Of a DNA stretch of 64,000 nt, positions 10,541 to 21,347 are shown one piece after another (the stretch's first letter is position 1; every line of letters starts with the position of its first letter). Source of the DNA: Rhodocyclaceae bacterium (GTDB taxonomy: Bacteria > Pseudomonadota > Gammaproteobacteria > Burkholderiales > Rhodocyclaceae); NCBI GenBank assembly GCA_026417115.1, contig JAOADW010000034.1, positions 1-64,000 on the forward strand, read 5' to 3'. Under the pieces are notes generated by a model. The model was given only the letters and a program-made list of their open reading frames with translations. It was not told the DNA's origin and did no database searches. The position numbers and the translations under genes were made by a program.

Positions 10541-10630
10541 ATGCGTTTCTTGTCCGTGCGTTTCTGGTTGGGTTGTGGCATCGAGCTCGCCGGCCTCTGG
10601 GCGCTTTTGAGCCTTTTGCTTTTTTCCTAG
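10541..10630 (+). CDS. Putative 29-aa single-TM microprotein upstream of the ZIP transporter
   Basis: ATG preceded by GGAGG with 5-nt spacing; MRFLSVRFWLGCGIELAGLWALLSLLLFS; stop 8 nt before the ZIP start. Confidence 0.55.
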   Translation: MRFLSVRFWLGCGIELAGLWALLSLLLFS

Positions 10631-10638
10631 GCAACGGC

Positions 10639-11568
10639 ATGAACCCGGAAGCGCGCACTCTGCAGGGCGGCTATGGCGCTGAAGCCCGCGCCGAGGCCGT
10701 GCATCGCCCTTGGCTTGCCGGCGGCTTGGGCATCAGCGCGCTCGCGCTCTGCGGATTGCTGATCGCAAGCCTATTCTCCGCGACGGGAACCGGCCATCCC
10801 TCGGGTTTAGCTTGGGGCATGGCAGGAAGTTTGCTGGGTTTTCTCGCCACGACGACAGGCGCCCTGCCGGCGCTGATTCTACGCCGCTTATCGACGCTTG
10901 CCGAAGACGTCTTGCTGGGCGCCGCCGCCGGCATGATGCTGGCCGCAAGCTTCTTTTCTCTGCTGGCGCCAGCGCTCGCCGCCGCCCAGCGGATCGAGGC
11001 AACCACCGCTCTAGCCGTCGCCTGGGTCGTCGCGGGATTGGCGCTGGGCGCCTTACTGATGCTGGGATTGGATCATTTCATCCCCCACGAGCACGACAAA
11101 AGCGGCCCCTGTGGCCCCGCGCACGAACGCTGTCCGCGCCTCTTGCTCTTCGTCTTCGCCATCGCCTTGCACAATTTGCCCGAAGGCTTGGCCGTAGGGG
11201 TCGGCTTTGCGCGCGCGGATTTCGAGGTTGGCCTGCCCCTGGCGCTCGCCATCGCCGTGCAAAACATACCCGAAGGGCTCGCCGTCGCCATCGCGCTGCA
11301 AGGCGCCGGCCTCTCGCCCGGGTGGTCCGTGTCGATTGCGGCCGCCACGGGGCTCATGGAACCTTTGGGCGCGCTGCTTGGCTTTTGGCTCACGGGCGGC
11401 TTTTTAGCCGCCTATCCCCTGGGTCTGGCGCTCGCCGCAGGGGCAATGATCTTCGTCGTTTCCCACGAGGTGATTCCCGAAACCCATCGCAATGGCCACC
11501 AAACGCCCGCAACCCTGGGGCTTTTGGCCGGCTTCGCGCTGATGCTCGTCCTCGATCAGCTGCTCTAA
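10639..11568 (+). CDS. ZIP-family metal transporter
   Basis: HNLPEGLAVGVGF...AVQNIPEGLAVAIAL ZIP signature motifs, His-rich loop. Confidence 0.9.
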   Translation: MNPEARTLQGGYGAEARAEAVHRPWLAGGLGISALALCGLLIASLFSATGTGHPSGLAWGMAGSLLGFLATTTGALPALILRRLSTLAEDVLLGAAAGMMLAASFFSLLAPALAAAQRIEATTALAVAWVVAGLALGALLMLGLDHFIPHEHDKSGPCGPAHERCPRLLLFVFAIALHNLPEGLAVGVGFARADFEVGLPLALAIAVQNIPEGLAVAIALQGAGLSPGWSVSIAAATGLMEPLGALLGFWLTGGFLAAYPLGLALAAGAMIFVVSHEVIPETHRNGHQTPATLGLLAGFALMLVLDQLL

Positions 11569-11570
11569 GG

Positions 11571-14222
11571 CTAGCCCCCGAGCAAATTGGCCACCACCTC
11601 CGCCACTTCGCTGGCCAAATCCGGCTGGCGTGCCAGCGCGTCGAGTGCAGCCTGCGCTTTTTCGCGCCGCCCAGCGTCATAGATGCGCCAGCGATCGAAG
11701 GCGCGCACGATGCGCGCCGCCACTTGCGGATTGAACTGGGCGAGCTGCGCCACGACCTCGACGGCTAGCGCATAGCCGCTGCCGTCGGCGGCATGAAAGG
11801 CGCGCAGATTTTGTGCGCAAAAACTGCGCACCAAGGCATAGACTTTGTTCGGATTCTTGAGTTCGAAGGCGGGATGCGCCATCAGCGCTCGCACCGTGGC
11901 GGCCGTGGCAAGCCGTGAGACGGCTTGCACCGAGAGCCATTTATCGACGACCAAGGCTTCCTCGCGCCAACGCTCGTAAAACGCCGACAACGCTCTCTCG
12001 CGCGCCGGCAGATCATAATGCGTGAGGATCGAGAGCGCAGCATAGACGTCTGTCATGTTGTCGGCGCAGACAAGCTGCGTCCATAGCCGCTCTTCCTGCG
12101 CCTGGGCATCGGCTTCCGCCAGCAGCGCAAGCAGGGTATTGCGCAGTGCGCGCCGACCGACGTCGGCGCTCGTGAAACGATAAGGCCCTACCGGAGCCAG
12201 CCTCTGCCAAAGCGTTTCCATCCGCTCGTAAAGCCGCTGCGCGAGAACGCGCCGCAAGGCGATGCGGGTCGCATGCACCGCATCGGGATCGACGATTTCG
12301 CCGCGTGCGGCGATTTCCTCGCTCAAGATCGATTCGCTCGGCAATTGCAAGGCTTCGGCGACGAAGGCCGGATCGCACTCGCCATCGTCGAGCAGGCGCG
12401 CGCAGGCGTCGATGAGGCGGGACGGAACCCAATCGCTGTCTGCGCCGCCTCTCGAAACGCCGGCAAGCAACACACGCGTCATCAAGCGTTGGCCGGCATC
12501 CCAGCGGTTGATGGCGTCCGCATCGTAGGCGAACAAGCAAGCGAGCTCCTCTTCGCTTTGCTCGAATTCGAGATGCACGGGCGCCGAGAAATCCCTGAGC
12601 ACCGAGGCCACGGGCGTCTTTTCGACGCCCTCGAAGACGAAGGTTTCTTCCTCCGCAGTGAGGGAAAGCACCCGCGTGCCTTCGGGCAAGAGCTCTTCGC
12701 CCGCGGGGCCTACGAGCCCTACCGCCACGGGGATATGCAGAGGGCCTTCCTCGACGGGCAGCCCAAGCTCGACAAGCCGTCGCTCATAGGCCGTGGGACT
12801 ATGCTTTTGCCGCAGGGTCAAGAAATAGCGCTGGCTTGCCGCATCATAACGTCCCGAAACGATGAGCCGTGGGGTGCCCGCGCGCCCATACCAGCGCCGG
12901 AATTGCGCAAGATCCATGCCGGATGCCTCTTCCATGGCGGAGACGAAATCTTCGCAGGTCGCCGCCGCGCCATCATGCCGCCTGAGGTAAAGGCGCAAGC
13001 CCCGGCGAAACGCCTCGCGTCCGATCAGGGTCTCGAGCATGCGCACCACCGCCGCCCCTTTTTCATAGACGGTGGCCGTATAGAAGTTGTCGATTTCGGC
13101 ATAAAAGGCTGGACGCACCGGATGCGCCATGGGCCCGGCATCCTCTGGGAACTGGGAGGTGCGTAGGAGCCGCACTTCTTGGATGCGCGAAACCGCGCGC
13201 GCATGCACGTCCTCGCCGAAACGCTGATCGCGATGGACGGTCAATCCTTCCTTGAGCGTGAGTTGGAACCAGTCGCGACAGGTCACGCGGTTGCCCGTCC
13301 AATTGTGGAAATATTCGTGTGCGACGACACGGTCGATGTTCTGATAATCGGTATCGGTCGCCGTATCAGGGCGCGCCAGCACATATTTGGTGTTGAAGAC
13401 GTTCAGCCCCTTGTTCTCCATGGCCCCCATGTTGAAGTCGCCGACTGCGACGATCATGTAATGATCGAGGTCGCATTCCAAGCCGTAGGTCTCTTCATCC
13501 CAACGCATCGCCTTCTTGAGCGCGGCCATCGCATGCTGGCATTGATCGCTCTTCCCTGGCTCGACATAGACAGCAAGCCGCACACGTCGGCCAGAGGCCG
13601 TCACATATTCGTCCTCCAGCACATCCAGCTTCGCCGCAACCAAGGCAAAAAGGTAACTCGGCTTGGGGAAAGGATCGATCCACAACGCCCAGTGGCGGCC
13701 CTGGGGCAACGTGCCCGTCCCCGCGAGGTTGCCGTTGGACAGCAACACCGGTAGCTTTTCGCGGTCCGCTTCGATGCGGCAGGAAAAGCGCGCCATCACA
13801 TCGGGCCGGTCAGGGTAAAAGGTAATCCGACGGAATCCTTCCGCCTCGCACTGGGTGAAATAGCCGTCTTTCGAGCGATAGAGGCCGGAAAGCGCGAAGT
13901 TGTGGTCGGCGTCGACGCGCACGACCGTCGTGAGCATGAACGCATCGGGCAAGGGCCCCGCAAGTCGCAACCCCTCCTCGGAAAGCACGTAGCGCGAAGG
14001 GGCGAGCGGCTGACCATCGAGCGCGATCGCTTCGAGCTGCAGGGCCTCGCCGTGCAAGCGGCAATCTTCTTGCGGGTTCAGGGGATTGCGCACGAGTCTC
14101 AGCCGGCTTTCGATGCGCACATAGCCAGAAAGGAACGAGACATCGAGCTCGATCGTATCCACGCGCCACGCCGGCGGCTCGTAGTCTTTGAGAAACACGA
14201 GTGGAGGAGGATTCTGCGTCAT
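11571..14222 (-). CDS. pepN: Aminopeptidase N (PepN, E. coli type)
   Basis: GAMENKGLNVFN and HEYFHNWTGNRVTCRDWFQLTLKEGLT motifs; start MTQNPPPLVFLKDYEPP. Confidence 0.95.
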   Translation of the reverse strand: MTQNPPPLVFLKDYEPPAWRVDTIELDVSFLSGYVRIESRLRLVRNPLNPQEDCRLHGEALQLEAIALDGQPLAPSRYVLSEEGLRLAGPLPDAFMLTTVVRVDADHNFALSGLYRSKDGYFTQCEAEGFRRITFYPDRPDVMARFSCRIEADREKLPVLLSNGNLAGTGTLPQGRHWALWIDPFPKPSYLFALVAAKLDVLEDEYVTASGRRVRLAVYVEPGKSDQCQHAMAALKKAMRWDEETYGLECDLDHYMIVAVGDFNMGAMENKGLNVFNTKYVLARPDTATDTDYQNIDRVVAHEYFHNWTGNRVTCRDWFQLTLKEGLTVHRDQRFGEDVHARAVSRIQEVRLLRTSQFPEDAGPMAHPVRPAFYAEIDNFYTATVYEKGAAVVRMLETLIGREAFRRGLRLYLRRHDGAAATCEDFVSAMEEASGMDLAQFRRWYGRAGTPRLIVSGRYDAASQRYFLTLRQKHSPTAYERRLVELGLPVEEGPLHIPVAVGLVGPAGEELLPEGTRVLSLTAEEETFVFEGVEKTPVASVLRDFSAPVHLEFEQSEEELACLFAYDADAINRWDAGQRLMTRVLLAGVSRGGADSDWVPSRLIDACARLLDDGECDPAFVAEALQLPSESILSEEIAARGEIVDPDAVHATRIALRRVLAQRLYERMETLWQRLAPVGPYRFTSADVGRRALRNTLLALLAEADAQAQEERLWTQLVCADNMTDVYAALSILTHYDLPARERALSAFYERWREEALVVDKWLSVQAVSRLATAATVRALMAHPAFELKNPNKVYALVRSFCAQNLRAFHAADGSGYALAVEVVAQLAQFNPQVAARIVRAFDRWRIYDAGRREKAQAALDALARQPDLASEVAEVVANLLGG

Positions 14223-14493
14223 GGCTGTCCTTTGTCGCCCTTGCTTTGTCGCCCTGGAAAGGCGCAAGTGTAATGGGAAACCCTGCGGCCCCGCGTTCTT
14301 GCGCCGGAAAACCCGGCGAAACGCCGTACGTGGGCTAGAAAGGCAAGGCGATTTAGGAAAGCGATAGAAACCCACGAGAAGCTCATGAGAGAGAAAAGCG
14401 GCGCCATGCGAAAGGTCCCCGGACGCTGCCGGCTTCGCCGCCGCGTTGCGAAAAGACCCTGTTTCCGCGCATGAATTGAGGTTAAATTGCGCC

Positions 14494-16035
14494 ATGCGCC
14501 TTTTTCGCCTCGCCAAGATCGTCCGCGTGGGCCTCAAATACGGCCTCGACCGTTTGATCGTCGAACACGATCCCACCGGCCGGCTTGCCTGGCCCTTGTC
14601 ATTTCTCGCCGCCGCCTTGTTCTGGCGCGATCTCTCCGCGCCGCGCGCGCTTCGCCTACGGCGCGCCCTCGAAGAGCTCGGCCCGATCTTCGTCAAGTTC
14701 GGCCAAGTGCTCTCCACGCGACGGGATCTTTTGCCCGAAGACATCGCCGACGAATTGGCGCTCCTGCAGGACCGCGTCCCCCCTTTTCCAAGCGAGGCGG
14801 CGATCGCGACCATCGAGGCGAGCTTCAAGAAGCCGCTCTCCGAACTCTTCGCCGAATTCGAGCGCGAGCCGGTGGCGTCGGCTTCGGTGGCGCAAGTCCA
14901 TTTCGCTCGCCTGCACGACGGCCGCGAAGTCGCAGTCAAAGTGCTTCGCCCTGGCATCGAGCCCGTGATCGCGCATGATCTCGCCTTGCTCGACGCCTTC
15001 GCCGGCTTGCTCGAACGCTTCTGGCGCGATGGCAAACGGCTCAAGCCGCGCGAGGTGGTCGCCGAATTCGCCAAGCACCTCGCCGACGAACTGGATCTCA
15101 TGCGCGAGGCCGCCAACTGTTCGCAACTGCGGCGCAATTTCGCCGATTCCGCATTGCTGCTGGTGCCCGAGGTGTATTGGGATTACTGCGCGCGTGCGGT
15201 GATGACCATGCAGCGGATGGCGGGCATCCCCATCAGTCAGCGCGAACGCCTCCTCGAAGCAGGCGTCGATTTGAAGAAGCTTTCCCGGGCGGGCGTGGAG
15301 ATCTTTTTCACCCAGGTCTTTCGCGACGGCTTCTTCCACGCCGACATGCATCCCGGCAACATCCTGGTGTCCATCGACGCGGCCACTTTCAACCGCTACA
15401 TCGCGCTCGATTTCGGCATCGTCGGCACGCTTACCGAGCGCGACAAGAATTATCTCGCAATCAATTTTCTTGCTTTTTTCCGGCGCGATTACAAGCGTGT
15501 GGCCGAAGCGCACATCGAATCGGGCTGGGCGCCTGCAGAGACGCGCGTCGATGAACTCGAATCCGCCGTGCGTGCAGTCTGCGAACCGATCTTCGATCGT
15601 CCCCTCAAGGATATTTCCTTTGGCAAGGTGTTGTTGCGGCTGTTCCAGACCTCGCGCCGCTTCAATGTCGAAATCCAACCACAACTCGTGCTGTTGCAGA
15701 AAACCTTGCTCAACATCGAAGGCCTCGGTCGCCAGCTCGACCCCGAGCTCGATCTCTGGGCCACCGCCAAGCCTTTCCTCGAACGCTGGATGGCCGAGCA
15801 GGTGGGGTGGCGCGCTTTGCTTCATCACCTTCGTCATGAGTCCCCCCACTGGGCGAAGATCTTGCCCCAACTGCCTAGGCTTGCCCATCAAGCGCTCACG
15901 AACGGCGCCCATCTCGCCAACGGCGTCCATGAAGAGATCGGTCAATTGCGCACGGCGCTCATACGCCAGCGGCGTCTTGCCTGGGCGGCCTTGGTGCTTG
16001 CTCTTCTCTCGTTGCTCCTGCCCCTCCTCACCTGA
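14494..16035 (+). CDS. ubiB: UbiB-family atypical kinase (ubiquinone biosynthesis)
   Basis: [43 protein letters not shown]-terminal TM. Confidence 0.95.
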   Translation: MRLFRLAKIVRVGLKYGLDRLIVEHDPTGRLAWPLSFLAAALFWRDLSAPRALRLRRALEELGPIFVKFGQVLSTRRDLLPEDIADELALLQDRVPPFPSEAAIATIEASFKKPLSELFAEFEREPVASASVAQVHFARLHDGREVAVKVLRPGIEPVIAHDLALLDAFAGLLERFWRDGKRLKPREVVAEFAKHLADELDLMREAANCSQLRRNFADSALLLVPEVYWDYCARAVMTMQRMAGIPISQRERLLEAGVDLKKLSRAGVEIFFTQVFRDGFFHADMHPGNILVSIDAATFNRYIALDFGIVGTLTERDKNYLAINFLAFFRRDYKRVAEAHIESGWAPAETRVDELESAVRAVCEPIFDRPLKDISFGKVLLRLFQTSRRFNVEIQPQLVLLQKTLLNIEGLGRQLDPELDLWATAKPFLERWMAEQVGWRALLHHLRHESPHWAKILPQLPRLAHQALTNGAHLANGVHEEIGQLRTALIRQRRLAWAALVLALLSLLLPLLT

Positions 16036-16052
16036 CCCTCCTGGAAGCCCCT

Positions 16053-17549
16053 ATGCTGCTCTGGTTCGTGATCCTCTACCTGCTGGTTTCAGTCGGCATC
16101 GGCCTTTTCGCCGCCACCCGCGTGCATAACGCGAAAGACTACGCGGTCGCAGGTCGCTCCCTCCCGCTGCCCGTGGTCACGGCGACGGTGTTCGCCACCT
16201 GGTTCGGCGCGGAAGCCGTCTTCGGCGTCTCCGCCACCTTCGTCAAGGAAGGGCTAACCGGCGTCGTCGCAGACCCCTTCGGCTCTTCGATGTGTCTGAT
16301 CCTCGCCGGAATCCTCTTCTCCCGTTATCTCTATCGCCTCAACCTGCTGACGCTGGGCGACTTCTACCGCCTGCGTTACAACCGCACGGTCGAGGTGCTC
16401 ACGACGATCTGCATCGTCGCCTCCTATCTGGGCTGGGTCGCCGCCCAGATCAAAGCCTTGGGGCTCATCTTTTACATCGTCACCGATGGCGCCGTCTCCC
16501 AGGAGACCGGCATGATCCTGGGCGCGGCGATCGTGCTCACCTATACGACCTTCGGCGGCATGTTCTCGGTCGCCTTCCTCGATTTCGTGCAAATGGCCGT
16601 CTCGATGGGAGGGCTTCTCTTCATCGCCTGGGTTGCCTCCGGCAAAGTCGAGGGAGGCACTGCGGCCGTGATCGATCACGCGGCGCTCGCCGGCAAGCTC
16701 GATTTCTTCCCAGAAGCCGACCCTTGGAAATGGATCGCCTTCCTGGGTGCCTGGGTGACCATGATGCTCGGCTCGATCCCCCAGCAAGACGTCTTCCAGC
16801 GCATCACCTCGGCGAAAAGCGCGCGCGTCGCGCTTTGGGGCTCGGTGATCGGCGCCTCGATCTATTTTTGCTTTACCTTCGTGCCGATGTTCATCGCCTA
16901 TTCGGCGACCCTCATCGACCCCACTTCCTTCAACAGGCTCGTCGAAGAAGATTCGCAACTCGTGCTGCCCACGCTCGTGTTGCAGCACATGCCGCTCGCA
17001 GCCCAAGTGCTCTTCTTCGGCGCTGTGCTCTCGGCCATCATGAGCTGCTCTTCGGCCACTTTACTCGCCCCGTCCGTCACCTTCGCCGAAAACGTGATCC
17101 GCGCATTTTGGCCGAGAATGAGCGATCGGCAATTCCTCTGGACGATGCGAGTCACGCTCGTCTGTTTCGCCGCCACCGTGCTCGCTTTCGCCCTGCACTC
17201 CGATTCGACGATCTTCGAAATGGTCGAAAACGCTTACAAGGTTTCCCTCGCTGGGGCTTTCGTGCCACTCGTCGTCGGCATTTTCTGGCGGCGAGCGACG
17301 ACGCAAGGTGCCCTGGCGGCGACTTTCGGCGGGCTTGCCGCTTGGATCCTCGTGGAAATCCTCGTCGGCGAGAAAAGCCCCGTGCCGCCGCAACTCATTG
17401 GCCTTGCCGTCTCTTTCCTCGGCATGTTCGCAGGTTCCTTGTTGCCCCAATGGGTCGGCCACAAGGTCCCTGGCCGGCCCTTGCACGAACTCGCGCATCA
17501 GGCGGCAAGGGGAACCCACCATCTCGAGGGACGGCCACATCGCCATTGA
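16053..17549 (+). CDS. Sodium:solute symporter (SSS) family protein
   Basis: Multi-TM, SSF features DYAVAGRSLPL, QDVFQRITSAKS, AIMSCSSATLLAPS. Confidence 0.88.
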   Translation: MLLWFVILYLLVSVGIGLFAATRVHNAKDYAVAGRSLPLPVVTATVFATWFGAEAVFGVSATFVKEGLTGVVADPFGSSMCLILAGILFSRYLYRLNLLTLGDFYRLRYNRTVEVLTTICIVASYLGWVAAQIKALGLIFYIVTDGAVSQETGMILGAAIVLTYTTFGGMFSVAFLDFVQMAVSMGGLLFIAWVASGKVEGGTAAVIDHAALAGKLDFFPEADPWKWIAFLGAWVTMMLGSIPQQDVFQRITSAKSARVALWGSVIGASIYFCFTFVPMFIAYSATLIDPTSFNRLVEEDSQLVLPTLVLQHMPLAAQVLFFGAVLSAIMSCSSATLLAPSVTFAENVIRAFWPRMSDRQFLWTMRVTLVCFAATVLAFALHSDSTIFEMVENAYKVSLAGAFVPLVVGIFWRRATTQGALAATFGGLAAWILVEILVGEKSPVPPQLIGLAVSFLGMFAGSLLPQWVGHKVPGRPLHELAHQAARGTHHLEGRPHRH

Positions 17550-17570
17550 CGAGGGAAGGGGCTCGACGCC

Positions 17571-18662
17571 ATGGCGCTCCTCGAACTCCGAAACATCACG
17601 CGCCGCTTCGGCGCGCTCGAAGCGGTCAAAGATGTGTCGCTGGCGATCGAAGCCGGGGAGTTCTTCACGCTGCTCGGCCCTTCGGGCTGCGGCAAGACGA
17701 CGATCTTGCGCATGATCGCGGGCTTCGATGCGCCCGATGCCGGTGACATCTTGCTCGACGGCGCCTCGCTTTCTGGCGTCCCCCCAGAAAAACGTCCGCT
17801 GCATACGGTATTCCAAAGCTATGCGCTCTTTCCGCATATGACGGTGGCCGGCAACCTCGCCTTCCCGCTCGAAATGGCCGGCGTGGGGCGTGCTGAAATC
17901 GCGCGCCGCGTCGGCGAGATGCTCGCCCTGGTGCATCTCGAGGACAAAGCGGATCGCTATCCCCACGAGCTTTCGGGCGGTCAGAAGCAGCGCGTGGCGC
18001 TGGCGCGCGGGCTCATCAATCGGCCACGCCTGTTGCTGCTCGATGAGCCCCTCGGCGCCCTGGACGCCAAGCTGCGCCTCGAAATGCAAGGCGATCTGAT
18101 TCGGCTGCAACGCGAGGTTGGCATCACCTTCGTGTTCGTCACCCATGCGCAGCAGGAAGCGTTGGCCTTGTCACACCGCATCGCCGTGATGCGCGCCGGG
18201 CGCATCGAGCAATGCGCCACGCCAGACGTCCTCTACACCCAACCGGCCAACCGCTTCGTCGCCGACTTCATCGGCCGCATCAATCTGATCGAGGCAGAAG
18301 TCATCGCTCTGACGCCTGAGGGCGCACGCTTGCGCAGCGCGACGCTGGGCGAGCTCCTCGTCGCTCCTCCGCCCGCCTGTGCGCTGGGCGACCGCGGCGC
18401 CTTCGCACTGCGGCCCGAGCGTGTATGCATCGCCGCGCCGGGCGAAAGCGTCGAACTCGACCAACGCTATGCGGGGCGTATCCGGTCCGCGCTTTATGTC
18501 GGCGAAACCACCCTCTATCAGATCGCCCTCGAAAGCGGGCAGATCATCGAGGCGTTGGAGGCCAATACCTCGCCCGGCCGCGCCAGGCGTTATGAGGCCG
18601 GAGATCCCGTCATCATTGGCTGGGCGAAAGAGGCAGGGGTGTTCCTCCATGACGAAAGCTGA
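17571..18662 (+). CDS. potA: Spermidine/putrescine-type ABC transporter ATP-binding protein
   Basis: GPSGCGKTT, LSGGQKQRVALAR, LLLLDEPLGALD plus TOBE-like C-term. Confidence 0.92.
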   Translation: MALLELRNITRRFGALEAVKDVSLAIEAGEFFTLLGPSGCGKTTILRMIAGFDAPDAGDILLDGASLSGVPPEKRPLHTVFQSYALFPHMTVAGNLAFPLEMAGVGRAEIARRVGEMLALVHLEDKADRYPHELSGGQKQRVALARGLINRPRLLLLDEPLGALDAKLRLEMQGDLIRLQREVGITFVFVTHAQQEALALSHRIAVMRAGRIEQCATPDVLYTQPANRFVADFIGRINLIEAEVIALTPEGARLRSATLGELLVAPPPACALGDRGAFALRPERVCIAAPGESVELDQRYAGRIRSALYVGETTLYQIALESGQIIEALEANTSPGRARRYEAGDPVIIGWAKEAGVFLHDES

Positions 18663-19470
18663 ACGCGCGATGCGCTGGTTCGTCACCTTGCCGCCGGCAG
18701 CATTCTTGCTCGTCTTCTTCCTTGCGCCGGCGCTGATCGTCGTCGTTGCAAGCTTCCGCGAACCCGGAGAGTTTGGCGGGCTTGCGCCCTTCACGCAGCC
18801 CACGGTCGAGGCCTATGCTTTTTTGCTCGGCGACCTGGTGTATGCCGAGATCTTCGCCCGCTCTTTCTTCGTCGCCACGCTGACCACGCTGATCTGTCTC
18901 GCGCTTGCCTACCCCTTGGCGTGGCTGATCGCGCAAAGCCCTAAGAAACGCCGCGACCTCCTCGTGCTCCTCGTGATCCTACCCTTCGCGAGCAACTTCC
19001 TCGTGCGCATCTACGCCTGGATCATCCTGCTGGGCCCACTCAATCTCCTCTATACGCCGATCGCCGTCGTCCTGGGCATGGTCTATGTCCATCTACCCTT
19101 CATGATCCTGCCGCTTTATGCAAATCTCGAAAAGCACGACGCCGCGCTCCTCGAAGCGGCGCAGGACCTCGGCGCTTCGGCCTGGACTCGTTTTTGGCGC
19201 GTGACTTTCCCCCTTTCGTTGCCCGGCATCTTTTCTGGCTCCGCCCTGGTGTTCATCCCAGTGCTGGGCATGTTCGCAGTGCCCGAACTCTTGGGCGGCA
19301 CGGGCGACATCTTGATCGGCAATCTGATCAAAGAACAATTCCTCGATAACCGCGACTGGCCGCTCGGCTCGGCCCTTTCGATCTTGCTCACCGTGCTGGT
19401 GCTGGCGCTGGCAGGCGTGGCCGCCTGGGCTGCACGGCGCGGCATCAAAGGCGCGGAGGCGCTGACATGA
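18649..19470 (+). CDS. potB: Spermidine/putrescine-type ABC permease
   Basis: BPD-type permease EAA motif EAAQDLGASAWTRFWRVTFPLSLPGI; overlaps potA. Confidence 0.9.
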   Translation: MTKAERAMRWFVTLPPAAFLLVFFLAPALIVVVASFREPGEFGGLAPFTQPTVEAYAFLLGDLVYAEIFARSFFVATLTTLICLALAYPLAWLIAQSPKKRRDLLVLLVILPFASNFLVRIYAWIILLGPLNLLYTPIAVVLGMVYVHLPFMILPLYANLEKHDAALLEAAQDLGASAWTRFWRVTFPLSLPGIFSGSALVFIPVLGMFAVPELLGGTGDILIGNLIKEQFLDNRDWPLGSALSILLTVLVLALAGVAAWAARRGIKGAEALT

Positions 19471-20237
19471 AACCGTGGCTGTGGGCGGCGACGCTTCTCG
19501 TCTATGCTTTTCTCTATGTGCCATTGGCCATCGTCGCGCTTTTCTCGTTCAACGATTCGCTGCTCAACGCGCAATGGGTCGGCTTCACGCTCGACTGGTA
19601 TCGCAAGCTGTTCGCCGACGAGGCAATGCTCACTGCCGCTGCCAATTCGCTTTTCATCGCCTTGCTGTCCTCTTCGATCGCTACCGTGCTCGGCGCAATG
19701 GCTGGCATCGCCATGCACCGTTGGCGCACCCGCTGGCTGCCCCTGCTCGTGATCACGCCGGTGGCGATGCCCGAGATCCTGCTTGGCGTCTCCTTACTGC
19801 TCTTTTTCCGCCAAGTGCTCGATCTCACGCTCGGCTTCTTCTCGATCTTGATCGCCCACATCACCTTCTCGATTGGCTTCGTCGCCATCGTGGTGCGCGC
19901 ACGGCTCGCCGGCATGGACGAAAGCCTCTTCGAAGCAGCGCGCGACCTCGGCGCCACCCCGTGGCAGACCTTTCGCCACATCACCCTGCCGCTGATCCTG
20001 CCTGCCCTCACCGCTGGTTTTCTGATGAGCTTCACCCTTTCGATCGATGATTTCGTCATTACCTTCTTCGTCGCGGGCGTCGGCGTCACGACGCTGCCCT
20101 TGCAGATCTACTCGATGATCAAGGTAGCCGTCAGCCCCGAAGTCAATGCCGTTTCGACGCTTCTGATGGCGCTCACGGCTACCCTGATCTTTTTCGCCAC
20201 GCGCCTCGCGCCAGAGCTCCTCAAGGGGCAACGATGA
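19467..20237 (+). CDS. potC: Spermidine/putrescine-type ABC permease
   Basis: EAARDLGATPWQTFRHITLPLILPALTAGFLMSFTLSIDDFV; ATGA overlap. Confidence 0.9.
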   Translation: MKPWLWAATLLVYAFLYVPLAIVALFSFNDSLLNAQWVGFTLDWYRKLFADEAMLTAAANSLFIALLSSSIATVLGAMAGIAMHRWRTRWLPLLVITPVAMPEILLGVSLLLFFRQVLDLTLGFFSILIAHITFSIGFVAIVVRARLAGMDESLFEAARDLGATPWQTFRHITLPLILPALTAGFLMSFTLSIDDFVITFFVAGVGVTTLPLQIYSMIKVAVSPEVNAVSTLLMALTATLIFFATRLAPELLKGQR

Positions 20238-21289
20238 AGCTCGGCTGGCTTGCTTTGTTTTTTTGGTTTGCGCTGGCGCAGGCCGAAGACGTCCTCTACC
20301 TCTACAACTGGAACAATTACATCGGCGAAGAGACGCTTGCGCGTTTCGAGGCGCGCTGCCGCTGCCGCGTCAAGCAGGATTACTACTCCGACAATGAAGA
20401 GATGCTCGCCAAGCTCGAAGCCGGCGCGGAGGGATATGACATCATCGTGCCAACGGGCAATGCCGTCGAATCGCTGATTCGGCGCGGCGCTTTGCGACCG
20501 ATCGACAAATCGCGCCTGCCCCATTTCGAGAACGTCAAACGCGAATTTCGCGATCTCTGGTTCGACCCCGGCAACCGTTACTCGGTGCCCTACGCAACGT
20601 CAATCACCTTGCTCGGCTACAACATCGAAAAAATGCGAGAGCTCAACCTCCCCACCGACACCTGGGCGCTCATTTTCGAGCCGAAATATCTCGCCAAGAT
20701 CAAGGGCAAGGTGACGGTGCTCAACTCGCAGCGTGAGCTGATGGCGGCGGCGATGAAGTATCTCGGTCATTCTGTGCACACCACCGACATCGCCGCCTGG
20801 GAAGCGGCCAAGCGCTTGATCCTCGCCGCCAAGCCCTATTGGGCGACCTTTTCCAATAGCACGTATATCAAGGATTTGGCCATTGGCAACATCTGGGTCG
20901 CCCATGGTTACTCCAATGACATGTTCCGTGCGCGCGCCGACGCCCAGGCGGCAGGTCGCCCATTCACCATCGGCTTCTCCACGCCGAAGGAGGGCGCAGT
21001 GCTCGCCGTTGACAGCTTCGTTTTGCACAAGAGCGGGCGGCGTCCCGACCTGGCGCACCGTTTCATCGATTTCATGCTCGAAGGCGAAAACGCCGCTGAC
21101 GTTTCGAACGTGATCGGCGCCGGCAACACCAATGCCGCGGCCATGCCCTACATCAAGCCTGAGATCGCGCGCGAGCCCGCGATCTTTCCGCCGCCAGAAA
21201 TCCTCGGCCGGCTCGAAATGCTGCGCGATTTCGACCCCAAAATGCGGCGGACGCTTGCGCGCATGTGGACGGAGATCAAAGTGCGCTAA
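20234..21289 (+). CDS. potD: Spermidine/putrescine-binding periplasmic protein
   Basis: Signal peptide; LYNWNNYIGEETLARFE and DIIVPTGNAVESLIRRGAL. Confidence 0.92.
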   Translation: MKLGWLALFFWFALAQAEDVLYLYNWNNYIGEETLARFEARCRCRVKQDYYSDNEEMLAKLEAGAEGYDIIVPTGNAVESLIRRGALRPIDKSRLPHFENVKREFRDLWFDPGNRYSVPYATSITLLGYNIEKMRELNLPTDTWALIFEPKYLAKIKGKVTVLNSQRELMAAAMKYLGHSVHTTDIAAWEAAKRLILAAKPYWATFSNSTYIKDLAIGNIWVAHGYSNDMFRARADAQAAGRPFTIGFSTPKEGAVLAVDSFVLHKSGRRPDLAHRFIDFMLEGENAADVSNVIGAGNTNAAAMPYIKPEIAREPAIFPPPEILGRLEMLRDFDPKMRRTLARMWTEIKVR

Positions 21290-21347
21290 ACGCCTTGGCG
21301 ATGACATAGAATGAAGCCTCCATGTGCCGACCACGAAGGAGCCTCCC

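Noticed and set aside
14223-14260. Short direct repeat ctttgtcgccct upstream of pepN
   Set aside because: Only two 12-nt copies with no further structure.
14223-15137. N-terminal 305-codon extension of pepN ORF
   Set aside because: Overlaps ubiB antisense; PepN homology begins at MTQNPPPLVFLKDYEPP (14222).
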